Assembly (NCBI RefSeq): GCF_010015445.1
Contig: NC_053123.1
Coordinates: 5,670,148-5,734,147 of the forward strand
Direction: 5' to 3'
DNA: 64,000 nucleotides
From: Perca fluviatilis
Taxonomy: Eukaryota; Chordata; Actinopteri; Perciformes; Percidae
Positions 34,342 to 44,770 of this stretch are shown in pieces (the first letter of the stretch is position 1; each line of letters opens with the position of its first letter). The notes beneath the pieces are model-generated. The model made no database searches and was not told the origin of the DNA. It saw only the letters and a list, made by a program, of their open reading frames with translations. The translations under genes and the position numbers were made by a program.

Positions 34342-34747
34342 TAGTCTATCTATATATCCACAACCTTCCACTTCCGGGGTTGCTACCTTAGGCTTTCTTT
34401 GTGTTGTAATTTTAAACTCTGGTGGATTTCTGAGGACTATGGTTAACTGCTCCTCAGATATCTGCAGGGTAAATCCAGACAGCTAGCTGTTGAATCTGAG
34501 TTTTCTGTTGCACGACTAAAACTACTTTTGAACGCACACGTTCCACCAAAACAAGTTCCTTCCAGACGATATTTTGCGGCGGCAACGGGGCTCTGTCCCA
34601 TGCTAAGCTCTGCCCATAACAATTGTGATTGGTTTAAAGAAATGCCAATAAAACAGAGCACTTTTTTTCCCCATCAAGGAATGCTGTGTGGACTAGCCAG
34701 ACCCTCCTCCACAGCGCTGTGGAGGAAGATCTGGCAATGAGGAACTA
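34342..34747 (+). mobile_element. MITE family T, complete, with 9-bp target duplication
   Basis: The element begins TAGTCTATC and ends GAGGAACTA. It is flanked by exact direct repeats CGTCGGACA at 34333-34341 and 34748-34756 (an 11-base match if one neighbour on each side is counted). The 406-bp interior is non-coding. A truncated inverted copy lies at 18875-19045. The target length suggests hAT or a related class. Confidence 0.85.
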
Positions 34748-35457
34748 CGTCGGACATAACGTTAGCTTAGCGTCAGGATCCCACAGTCTCTATTCTCTCT
34801 TCCGATTCCTGAGTCTGTATCCACGTTTGTCTTTATAAAAGCTCAGTTTTTCAGGGCGGAAGCTTATAAACACTTAAGTCATGGGTTATTTACCCTGTTG
34901 GTAGTAAATATCACCACAGCAGCATTTAAACATGTTTCTGTTGCTAGCAGACGTAATCGACGAGGAGGCACCTTCACGCAACACAAGTCAGTGGAGAGTT
35001 GTTTTCCCCTGCGGTGGGGGCGGGACTTAAATGCTCACTGTCTCTATACACTTCAACAACGCCATGGCTGCTTGTGAAAAAGCGAAGACTTAAGTGTGTT
35101 CTGTAACATTTAAGGTTAAGTAGTGGAAGGAAACTGCTGACACACCAAAAGCGTCAGACATTTCTCATGCTATTCCTACAGCATTTGTAAGAGAATTAAG
35201 GGGAAAAAAACCCGCCTTAAATCTGTTTGACTGGATATGAACTAAGAGGACATTTGTAATTACTGCTCCAACAGGAGGGAGTCATCGCTGAAGAAGAGAG
35301 GATTACATACACTGACACATACAAATCTGGGAACTATGCAGTGTGACCACAGCGCTGTACCATTAGTCACTGGGTTGCTTGATTTGAGCACTAGAGTTCC
35401 AGTGCCTCGCTCAATGGCCATGGCATCTGTGGAAGATGTAAATGCTGTTACTCTAAT
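34748..35457. other. Unrecognised non-coding sequence
   Basis: No gene or element is recognised. A GGTGGGGGCGGGA motif lies near 35015. Confidence 0.4.
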
Positions 35458-35962
35458 GGCGTTTTTCCATTACATGGTACCTGCTCGACTCGCCTCGACT
35501 CTACTCCTCTACTTTACCTTTTTTTTGTTTTCCATTATGAAAAAAAGTCCCTGGTACCTTCCGTCGAGGTTCCAAGCGAGCTAAGCGATACCAAAAGGTG
35601 AAGCGAAAACCTGCAGGCTACTGATTGGTCCAAGAGAATCGTCACTGATCACTGTGTCATCATTGCTAGCGACAGAGTGGGGGGTGTCCTGAACAAACCC
35701 GGTAGTTTTTTTTTTTTTTTTTTTGCTGCCTTCAGCTTCTTTTGAAACTAAATTTGTCTTCTGTCTGCGGCGACAACAACAACAACACACCTTCGACGTT
35801 CTAAGTGTGTCGCGTTAGGTCACGGCAGTTTCCTGCGGCGTCGCTACGACGACCAGCCGCGCTCACCTCGCGCATGAGGCGGTACTAAATCTGCAATAGA
35901 AAATGAAGGACAGGGCACTCAACCCGAGCCGAGTGAGCTGGTACTAGCGGTTGGTAAGCGCC
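35458..35962 (+). mobile_element. MITE with GGTACC-rich ends
   Basis: The left end GGCGTTTTTCCATTACATGG and the right end, reversed, GGCGCTTACCAACCGCTAG form a weak inverted repeat, both followed by GTACC motifs. Interior CTCGACTCGCCTCGACTC is repeat-like, and a 22-bp poly-T lies near 35704. No clear target duplication is seen. I recall this family from fish genomes. Confidence 0.55.
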
Positions 35963-36185
35963 ATAAGAGGGTATTGTTTGTTTGGAATGTTTCTCTATTA
36001 GAAATAAAATGCATAAATAGTTATTTATATGTTGGAAGTTGTTCCTTTTTGTTGGAACTGTTTACTATTTCTGTTTGTTTCTTGTAGTGTTGACGATGCA
36101 TTCATTTAAGCGTAGCACTCTGTTACACTTGGCCAATTAACTTGAGCTGGTGTTGTGAAGCGTAACAGAAAATATCACAAACATT

Positions 36186-37129
36186 GGGCCTCATTCACCA
36201 ATATCTTCCTACAATTTTTATTACAATACAATATTAGAATTACAATACAATATATAGAAAGTCCCTAAGAAAAGTCTACGTCTGATTCATGACGTGTTCT
36301 TAAACAGCAGAATTGTTCGCAGGTGTGTTCTTAGAGTGATCAATCCCAATGTCTTCGTAAATTGAAAGCTAGTGCCCGTTGCTCCTATTTAACATAGGTA
36401 AACGCCCCGTTAATTCCCATAAAAGGGCATGAGATGGCAGGGCCGTGTGCACACTTAGAGAAATGTCCAAATGACGCGGTAAAGGCGGTGGACAAACTTT
36501 AGTAATTCTGAAGTGGAGGTACTGCTGCAAGAAGTTATCAAATGTAGTATCGTCAGCAGTGCATACAAAGCAGCAAATAAAACCGCTGCATGGAATGCAA
36601 TTACTCATGCAGTGAACGCTGTATCCGGAGAAGGGCGCAGAACTGAAGAAATGGTTTGATCTGAAATCTGAGGCAAAAAATGGAAGATATTTTGGATGTA
36701 TAAATAGCGTGATCAATCACTTATTATTGGATGGCAAGGTTCCTTTTGTTAACATAATTGATGTGAATTGAGGCAAGGCAAGTTTATTTATATAGGCCTA
36801 GCACAAAATACACAATGGCAATTCCAAGTGCTTTACAAATGAGCAGGAATGTAAGTGTAGTGTGTGTTTATTAAAACAAATAATGAGTTACAAAATGGAG
36901 AGAAATATTAAATTTGAAATTAGAAAACGGTATAACTACTTATTTTGCGCAAACACGTCAGCTCTCAATAGTGCGTAAGAGTGCTCTTGAGTGTGCGTAG
37001 ATTGTGTTCTTACCTAAGAACAAATCCCAAATAAGAAAACATTGGTGAATGCCAGAATCTTCGTGAAAACTGCGTTAAGTGGGGTTTAAGAACAAATTTG
37101 TTCTTAAGAACGTTTGGTGAACGAGGCCC
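36186..37129 (+). mobile_element. PIF/Harbinger element with SANT-like remnant
   Basis: The left end GGGCCTCATTCACCAA and the right end, reversed, GGGCCTCGTTCACCAA match with one mismatch. ATT lies on both sides (36183-36185 and 37130-37132) as a 3-bp duplication. Subterminal TTCTTA/TAAGAA motifs are frequent. A SANT/Myb-like remnant lies at 36495-36695, and no transposase is recognised. A short AAGGCAAGTTTATTTATATA repeat (about 36776-36835) has inserted inside. Confidence 0.85.
36495..36695 (+). pseudogene. SANT/Myb-like DNA-binding protein remnant of Harbinger type
   Basis: The plus-strand frame from about 36498 gives FSNSEVEVLLQEVIKC, then AANKTAAWNAITHAVNAV and RRTEEM. After a frame change near 36650 it gives KWFDLKSEAKNGRY. 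The order of an acidic helix, a K-T-A-W-x-x-I-T-x-A-V-N helix, and then a KKW-D-K-EAK helix matches the trihelix/Myb-like second protein encoded by many PIF/Harbinger elements, which helps bring the transposase to DNA. One frameshift and an in-frame stop show it is dead. No start codon or upstream exon could be fixed. The family assignment rests on recalled motif pattern. Confidence 0.7.
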
Positions 37130-37132
37130 ATT

Positions 37133-37721
37133 GTGTTTCAATCTGACTGAAGAAGAAAAGTGGTGTCTGAGTAGCATACCTTTTATGCAATGAGATATAC
37201 CCTGGCTTTTCTCACTACTCCAGGAAAGCACTCACTATGCCATACAAGTTATCTCTGGCAGGTTTCAGCACATAAAGCTATCTTTAGCCCTTGTTATTGA
37301 AATAAAACACAACATGTACTTGAGCAAGTTCCCCTCAAATCGTCTAAAGTCCATGTTCTGGTTTCTCTTGTTGATTTTATCGGAACATTTTTGAGCGCTT
37401 GGTGTGAATTACGGAACAATATTCCAGTACGGAAGAAGGAAAAGTATAAACACGAATGTGGGTGCCGTGGCATGATTCAGAGGCTATTTTTGGTCTATGA
37501 ATGGCAGAAATAGGAAGTGAGAAATAGTGAGAGGAATGCGATTGGTTACATTTGCACTTCAAAGGCAACATGGAACACTGGAGTAAGATGGAATCTGTTC
37601 TGTTGGTAGAAACAAATTAATATCGCAATTTACTATAAATACAGCACTCTGGCTGTTTTTTCATGAGTGGGTTCAAAAGTTATTTTGTAAATAATCAAAG
37701 AATCTTAAGGACTATTTCTTT
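37133..37721. other. Unrecognised non-coding sequence
   Basis: Short frames on the minus strand (37010-37231, 37377-37571) have no recognisable domain. Confidence 0.4.
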
Positions 37722-37937
37722 AACCTTTTATTTTATTTATTTAACCAGGTAAGCCGATTGAGAACAAATTCTCATTTGCAACAACAACCTGTCACATTCA
37801 CACAGTTCCACATTCATACCTGGAAGCTGCCCAGTACAACCACAGTCTGATCTTATCAGATTTTATCTTGTCAGTCTGGGGATTGAACCAACGACCTCCC
37901 GGTCACAAGCTCTCTTCTCTAACCTTTAGGCCACCAC
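37722..37937 (-). mobile_element. V-SINE-like tRNA-derived SINE
   Basis: On the minus strand the head shows TGGCCTAAAGGTTAGAG (A-box-like) and GTTGGTTCAATCCCC (B-box-like). The body includes GAGAATTTGTTCTCAATCGG and ends CCTGGTTAAATAAATAAAA. That central and 3-prime sequence fits V-SINE/HE1-like fish SINEs as I know them. The copy has point changes but is near full length. Confidence 0.75.
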
Positions 37938-38004
37938 ATCCCTGAAATTTCAATTCAATTTTCCAGCATGTAGATTGTGCTACTAGAGGGAAGAACACAC
38001 AGGC

Positions 38005-38082
38005 GCAGTTCTGTATGCTTTCTTGATGTTAGAGTATACATGGTCTAGTATACTCTAACATCAAGAAAGCATACAGAACTGC
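38005..38082. repeat. Perfect 35-bp inverted repeat with 8-base loop
   Basis: Arms at 38005-38039 (starting GCAGTTCTGTATGC) and 38048-38082 are exact reverse complements, separated by ATGGTCTA. Confidence 0.97.
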
Positions 38083-38100
38083 TCCTCTCCCTCACCTGGG

Positions 38101-38182
38101 TCAGTCAGGTCTCATCCAACTACTCCTGATCCCAGCATGCATCAGTCAGATCACATCCAACTACTCCTGATCCCAGCATAAA
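38101..38182 (+). repeat. 41-bp tandem duplication
   Basis: Two units, each starting TCAGTCAG and containing CTACTCCTGATCCCAGCAT, lie at 38101-38141 and 38142-38182 with a few differences. They sit just right of the perfect hairpin. Confidence 0.85.
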
Positions 38183-38810
38183 TCCCGGTCAGAAGGACTA
38201 TACAGTCAAGTAGAAGGACTATCAGAACCTGGCCTGACACTGCCCTATCCCAGCTCCAGGACTGCTTCAAATAAGGACATGGTTGTGTGCCATATGTTAC
38301 AGAACAGAGCCCTTTGTTTATTATTATGATTTCATCTTGCTTTTATGCTGCACAATTTACATTACAGCAGAGGTGTACAACTGAATGTTTACTCAGAGTT
38401 CAATGTTCCTACACTAGTTCAATTAGTATTAGTATTTTATGTCTTTGAATTGTTTTTACTTGAATACTTACATTTTAAAGAAAATAAGAACTGTTTTCAT
38501 TCAACAATGTGCCCATTATTATCATCAGTGATTAAGTAACTCAGACTTTTAAAAACACATTTTTTAAAGGATATCGTCTAATTATCGTTACAGTCAAAAT
38601 CGCCAAAAATATCGAGATTATTTTTTTGTCCGTATCACCCACCCCTACTCTGTCATGTCCCTGGTAGTGTTTCCCTGTTTCCCCTCTTGTCTTTATGAAG
38701 CAGATTCAGCCCAGACAGACTACAACATTTCTTGCTAAAGTTGACATTTTTTTTTAAACTCAATTTGCGCCATCCCGGGGCGAATTTGTGTGTTATTACA
38801 TTAATCTGTT

Positions 38811-39001
38811 GATGTCCAAATGAAGCTTAATTTACCATTTCCTTTATTTTCTGAGCCCACTAGATGGCGCTCTCTGTTCACGAAAGGGTTTTCTAAGCAC
38901 ACTGAAATGCCATTCCTTAAGCCTTTTCCTTTAAACCAAGAGCGCCATCTACTGGGGTCAACAAATACAACTAATGGTTCATGAAGCTTCATTAGGACAT
39001 C
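38811..39001. mobile_element. Short MITE with ATGGCGCTCT inner repeats
   Basis: The left end GATGTCCAAATGAAGCTT and the right end, reversed, GATGTCCTAATGAAGCTT match with one mismatch. Inside, CTAGATGGCGCTCT (38860) and its inverse AGAGCGCCATCTA (38940) form a second pair. The element is 191 bp and non-coding. Confidence 0.7.
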
Positions 39002-40444
39002 ACTACATAATCTGCTTTGATTTAATAGAACTAGTATAAGCATGCCTTATATTTGTGTATATACTCATGATGTGAAATCAGATTTTTACCAGCAGATCCC
39101 TCTGCTCCTGTGAACTCAGTAGGCTACATCCCCTCCATCTCTCTCATATGGCACAGTTTAACTTCTCTCTCTCTCTGCCTGTCTCTCCTTCTCCACAGTA
39201 TGCCTTTAAGGAAGGAGAAACTTAGTGGAGATATGACTTCAGTGTCCACGCATCATTACACACATCAATTTTGTTGGAAACAATCACTGAAACACTGCCA
39301 CATGTGGATTAGAATGCATGCAACACTGTAGTCTAATCTATTTTCCAGCTTGCAGGATCCATAAACAGACAAACATAGCTATCTATTAAAGATTTAACTT
39401 TTAACTTCTCTGCTGGACCTCCACCAAAATGATAAAGATACCATAATAGAAGGATTCTTAAAGTATTTTCTTTGTCTTCGGACCCCAAATGTGAATGTAG
39501 TGCTTCCAAGGGACCCGTGTTCATAGATGCATTCATTTACTACAATTTATTATATTTTAGTTCACTATCAATAAGTTACAACATAAAAAAAAATACTAAA
39601 ATTTAAAAACTTAAAATAATTATCTCACAATCTTGTTAAAGAATTTTTAATTGACATAACTTAAACTAACGAGCCTAATGTCTGAGCTGTATTATACCTG
39701 TACGTACATGGTTAGACGATGCTGGCAGCCAAACATCTGAAGAATGAGCCAGGGATTGGGAAGCATTAATGAAACAGCTGATGCTAATCAGCTAATACAA
39801 CCATGACTTCAGTGCTCTGTCACACACTGCAGGAACTCCTCATTGTTTCTAAGTGCTCTGACAAAGCCATACACAAAGGGTTGCCTTTATATTTTAAACG
39901 TTTTGACTTAACAGTATTCGTTTTAAGATGATCTTTGGTTGTGGATGGCCTGAAAATTACTCAAACAGCACACCACCAACATTCACTTCACCAGGTCATG
40001 CAGGGATTTGGATGAGGATTAATGGGAACGAAATTCACAAGACTATTCCAACTGAAAAAAAAGTCTCCAAACACATAAGTACCAGTGCAAGGAGGAGCCA
40101 CTATGGCATTTTGACCTCTGTAAAATTATGAGAACATTTTCTTTTTAACAGGATATCATGTTGAGTCCCACCCAGAACGGGTCCTTGACCTACTTTGGGT
40201 TGGAACCAATAGTGTCAGAAACAATAGCATAAAACTTGGGAGTACCTGTGCACTGTTGACCTGGTCTGTTCCATCACTGGACCTCAGGGATCACTTTACC
40301 AGCACAGAGTTGAGAATTGTGCCGTCTGTCTGTTCTACTGAGTCCTACTGTAGATGTCTAAAAAAGTTATACCTGCAGTAGGGAAACTTAAAATTGTAAT
40401 CAGATTTTTTAAATTTATTTTTTGTATAATATTTGTTGGACGAT
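39002..40444. other. Unrecognised non-coding sequence
   Basis: A fragment around 39470-39515 with GGACCCC and AAGGGACCC may be a worn hAT MITE. No gene is recognised. Confidence 0.4.
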
Positions 40445-40782
40445 TTAACCCTTGTGTTGTCTTCCCGTCGACCATGACGACAACTTTTTGTTTTTGTGGG
40501 TCAGAATATCAAATTCAAACTATTATTATATTTGTAAGTATATTATTTTTCTTTACATTTTGGTCGTCTTTTCGACACTCGGTCGACACTTGGTCGACAC
40601 TTCTGTCGCTTTTCCCGACGTTTTTGTCACTTTTTTCAATGTTTTCGTCGATTTATTTTCTTCAAATGCTATAAAATTGAATGAAATACCCGAATTCAAT
40701 GAAAGTAGCGAACTGATCATTTATTTGACTTGTGAAGAGCGTCGTATGGAACCATCCACGTTATTTCTTTTTGAAAAATTGG
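40445..40782 (+). mobile_element. TTAA MITE family C, copy 2, truncated
   Basis: It begins TTAACCCTTGTGTTGTCTTC and follows, in reverse orientation, the interior of the copy at 5982-6461 as far as ATCCACGTTATTTC-like sequence. Similarity then stops. The far TTAA end is missing. An open frame through it is not a gene. Confidence 0.65.
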
Positions 40783-41599
40783 CAATTATTAGCAGCTAAC
40801 AAATTAGCAGACAGATTCCTTGTAGCCCACAAATGTTTGACAGAGTTTGGGAAGTAAAAATAAACCACATGAAACTGACAGCCATCAAACGGTGTTATTG
40901 AACTGAGTGAGTGATCCAATGGATTATATTACTGACTTCAATTTTCCAGGCAAATTGATTAACATTACACAGTTTGAGCCTCAAGGCCCTTCCAAACACT
41001 TCCATGGTTTCACTCTGCTATTTCACTTTGTTTTGAATTTGGAAAAAAAAAGGCTTCCATCAGTGACTCATCTGTTCTGAAATATATGACGAACTAACTT
41101 AGAAGCACACATGTACAGTATGCACTCCAATAGGTCAACCCCAGCTATCGTCATTTGATAATTGAAGTTCCAGCCCCAAGTAAGGGCTTCCATCTGTAGT
41201 GACCAGAGAAAATATGATTAATTAATAACAAGATTGATTGTGCCAAATTTTCCCCATGAGATTAGTTCATCACATCCAGCAAAGAGACCCCATGGTACCT
41301 TTTTCCAGGAAAGCACTGTCAAAGTTTGGATGACAGATTTAAATTGAAGAAAATGGCCGTGGCTCAGGCAGCTGTCACAGTCACGAGGCATCGGTGAATA
41401 TAATTTTTTACTGTTTTCTAAACAGCTGTCACGGACGTGCTTAGTAAGTGCATGAGTCCACATGGTGAAGCTCAGCAGAACCGTGTGAGCCTTGGCTGCA
41501 GACCGGAGCGGAGTTAAAAAGCTATCAGTAATGCATTGTTATGAATTGTATGTAGTATTTGTTTCCTTAAACAATTACAACAGAATTATTCACAAAATC
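40783..41599. other. Unrecognised non-coding sequence
   Basis: No gene or element is recognised. Confidence 0.4.
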
Positions 41600-41799
41600 T
41601 TAAAGCAACACTATGTAACTTTTCCCGATTCGATCCCCCTACAGGTTGGAAGTGGAATTGTCCATTACGTTACATTGTCCAGTTCAATCGAACTACAAAT
41701 CCGCTACCCGATCTGGCAAACTTGCGTAATGTAATGGACAATTCCGCTTCCAACCTGTAGGGGGACCGAAGTGGGAAAAGTTACCTAGTGTTGCTTTAA
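41600..41799. mobile_element. TTAA foldback MITE family E
   Basis: TTAAAGCAACACTATGTAAC at the left and, reversed, TTAAAGCAACACTAGGTAAC at the right begin inverted arms of about 80 bp each, including CCCCCTACAGGTTGGAAG. TTAA lies at both ends (41600-41603, 41796-41799). The whole element is 200 bp and would fold into one hairpin. Confidence 0.92.
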
Positions 41800-41937
41800 G
41801 GAAGAACTTTCTATTGTGGAAATGTTTCACAGGATATGTCAATGAGTGACACCAGGCCCACTTTGCAGGGAGCAGTAACCAACCCAAGCTGGCTCCTTTC
41901 CCTGCCTGGCTGGGCATGATGAAAGAATTGGCAACAG

Positions 41938-41939
<2 letters not shown>

Positions 41940-42002
<63 letters not shown>
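41940..42002. repeat. (GT)n microsatellite
   Basis: About 63 bp of GT dinucleotides followed by a degenerate GCGTATGCGTGG tail to 42031. Confidence 0.97.
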
Positions 42003-42005
<3 letters not shown>

Positions 42006-42159
42006 ATGCGTGGTGTGCGTGTGCGTGTGCGTAGACCTTCAGCAACATTTCCATATAATAAACTCAAGCCTCACCTTATATCTTTGGGGTTTGAGATTAA
42101 AACAGGATGCATTACTTTACAGGCCTACTTGGCTCAGGCCCAGGGGCCCAAGGGGTCTC

Positions 42160-42393
42160 ACACACAAAATGATCACAAAGAGGCTAAATGAGCACACAAA
42201 ATGACTACAAACGACACAAAATGACTACACAGAAACACAAAACGACCACAATGAAACTCAAAACAACAAATGGATGCAAAACGACTACAAGGAGATGCAA
42301 AATGACCACATAGAGACCCAAAGTTACTACAAAGAGACACAAAATGACTAAAAGTCCATGCAAAACAATCACAGAGATGCAAAACGACTACAA
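42160..42393 (+). repeat. Degenerate 21-bp minisatellite
   Basis: Variants of CACAAAATGACTACAAAGAGA recur about eleven times with indels. The minus-strand Cys/His/Phe-rich frame (42173-42382) is a by-product. Confidence 0.8.
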
Positions 42394-42810
42394 TTTAGGG
42401 ATAAAAAATGTGTCCGATACTGATAACCGACGTAACGTTGCTGTTGTGGCCGATACTATAATTGACCATAAAGTGATCCCTTTCTAACAAAACTACACTG
42501 TAAGAGAAGACCTGCAATCCAAAAATATATCCTGAAGTCGCCTTCAGCCTATGAGTTAGAAAATCAAGATGGTATGGTTGTTTTGTTAGTAATGTGTAGC
42601 TTTATTGTTGGTGTTGTGTCCACGCAAACAACTTAAGATACATGCAGCTATCAGCACATGACCCTCTGCCATGGCTCAGCAAGAAATAAAAAAGGGAAAA
42701 TGTTGTACTAAAAAAACTGTACCCTTGGAATATACCCACTTGATCCAGCTAACTTAGAATGCAGAAGCCTCATATTAGCTTTGGCTGAACTTTGGAAGGA
42801 CCATGGATTT

Positions 42811-43055
42811 CGTGAGCTTAGAATTATAAGGTTCTATCTCCACTTTTGGTCGAAATTGAGTTTTTGACATAATCTGATCCATTAGGTGTTTATTAATGCC
42901 TGTGTGGTGTTATTTTTGTAAAAAAAATATTTTGTTAGTTATTAATAGTATATTATACTACATACAGTTTTGCCAGCTGGGATGTAAAAACTTTGATGCG
43001 CGATATCTCAGAACTACTCTAAACGGAGATAGAACCTCATAATTCTAAGCTCACG
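42811..43055. mobile_element. MITE with 30-bp ends and ATTT duplication
   Basis: CGTGAGCTTAGAATTATAAG at the left and, reversed, CGTGAGCTTAGAATTATGAG at the right continue as GTTCTATCTCC on both sides. ATTT flanks both ends. The element is 245 bp and non-coding. Confidence 0.85.
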
Positions 43056-43385
43056 ATTTGGTTCCCTAACTCCTTTAACGTATGGCATGTGAGTATTGTA
43101 TTAAGACAGAGTTTAAAAAATCCGAAAGTATCTTTTAAGTTGAAAAGAATGTATATCCATTGAACTCTTCAGCTATAATGGTGGGCAAGGCATTCCCGCA
43201 ACATACATGCTGAGGATTCTTTTCATGGTTTAACTGATCCCGATCAACCTAGAGACTTACCGTAGCCTACGGTTTATGTCTTTTGATAGTCAAAACCTTC
43301 TACGGTAAAGCTAATCAACATGAAAAAGAGTACACAATCACGGTTGAGAATATATATTTGAAAATACGGTGTATCATTAAGGACC
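43056..43385. other. Unrecognised non-coding sequence
   Basis: No gene or element is recognised. Confidence 0.4.
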
Positions 43386-43393
43386 CTTTATGA

Positions 43394-43670
43394 CAGGGGT
43401 CAGCAACCTTAGGCACGCATGCCAATGGTCGCTCAACCAATGGCACACTAGCAATAAGTGTGCAAGACAGTTTTTTGGAAATTTTTCAATTGGCATGCCA
43501 AATAACCTCTTTCACAGTAATTTGCAGGAGCACAGCCTGTTATTTACGGTAGTTTGATTGACTTTTCCCCCATCCACGGTCCACGAAGACCTGCCCTACT
43601 CTGCCTCTGATTGGCTACTGATTGCCTTCTTCACAGAGACACTTCATATTAAAAAGGTTGCCGACCCCTG
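43394..43670. mobile_element. hAT MITE with 8-bp target duplication
   Basis: The left end CAGGGGTCAGCAACCTTA and the right end, reversed, CAGGGGTCGGCAACCTTT are inverted repeats. Direct repeats CTTTATGA (43386-43393) and CTTTATGG (43671-43678) differ at one base. The terminal CAG and 8-bp duplication are hAT hallmarks. Length is 277 bp. Confidence 0.9.
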
Positions 43671-43678
43671 CTTTATGG

Positions 43679-44463
43679 AGTAAAACATGCTGCATCAGTG
43701 AGGGCAAAAAACATTCCTTGGAGCATCTATTACCTCAAACTACCCAAGAGGTGAGAATTCAAACTGTATAACACATTTTTATGTCAAAAGTAAGAAAAAC
43801 AAGTTTGTTTTGAACCAAATCTAGAGTCATGTGGTTTATGTGTGGCCCTTTATTTTATGCTTCACAAAGCGAGCCTCAATCAGGACCCCATCTGAACTAA
43901 TGTAATGACATACGTTAATTAAACCAGTGTTTTGTAAAATAACCTGGTTAGGTTCCATGCACTGGACTTTTGGGAATAAAACTGCAAATCAAATTACTGG
44001 TACAGATCACAGTATTTGAGGCTTTGTTGTAATTTTCTGGTTGTTTGTTGAGTTGAAAATATATTATTTCGGATATCATTAAGTACAACTACAATAAATA
44101 CGGGGTCCGTTTTCATAGAGCACCACATCTTTATAAAGCGGGTTTTACTTGGATACAGCAAAGTGACTCCTGGGATCTGAAGGTCTTTGTGTGTGTATAT
44201 ACTTTCATGGACTCTCTTAAGCCAGCAGCTAAAGTAGCCCTTTGATTTTGCATGATCATGGTTTGTGGTAATCTGGCCAGCAGAGTGCTTGAATAAGCGG
44301 TATTGTATTTATGTATTTATATAACACTCGATACTCAAATTCCTTGCAGAGCTTCTTTTAAATACACATGGCTTATAAAGGAATGGACCCAGAATATTGA
44401 AAACAAGCTTATTTTGAGTAAAGAGAAGTAGTCGTTACTGACAGCGTTTAATATTAAACACTA
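43679..44463. other. Unrecognised non-coding sequence
   Basis: No gene or element is recognised in this AT-rich stretch. Confidence 0.4.
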
Positions 44464-44770
44464 AGGGCCAGATGTAGGTACATTTGCGAATGTAGCGTTA
44501 TCAGCGCCATGGCCAACCCGCAGAAAGTCCACGCTGTGATACTTCAGCTCACGTCGTATTTACCAAACTTGCAGTTCATCGGGTAATCAGCCCACTACAC
44601 CGTAAAATGCGCTGTAGCAAAGCGTTATACATAATTAGGCGCATTTTACGCTTCCCCTCCCATCTCTTTATGGGAAACTCCCACTTCCCCCTTGACCCTC
44701 CCGTGGATGCATATGCATGACACGGAAAAGCGCAATTTGCCATTTTCAGTTCCAGCTCAGTTCTGGCCCT
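44464..44770. mobile_element. Possible Harbinger-type MITE
   Basis: AGGGCCAGATGTAGG at the left and, reversed, AGGGCCAGAACTGAG at the right share nine terminal bases. The interior has AGCGTTAT and GCGCATTTTACG motifs that I recall from fish Harbinger-like MITEs. No clear target duplication is seen, so the right boundary could be coincidental. Confidence 0.45.

Larger units (their letters stand above)
37938..38810. other. Hairpin, short tandem duplication and unrecognised DNA
   Basis: Apart from the listed hairpin and 41-bp duplication, a fragment with ATATCG and TCACCCACCCCTA (about 38567-38648) resembles a hAT MITE end. No gene is recognised. Confidence 0.45.
41800..42810. other. Microsatellite, degenerate minisatellite and unrecognised DNA
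   Basis: Holds the (GT)n tract (41940-42002), a 21-bp degenerate array (42160-42393) and a hAT-like fragment with GTCCGATACTGATAA (about 42410). No gene is recognised. Confidence 0.5.
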
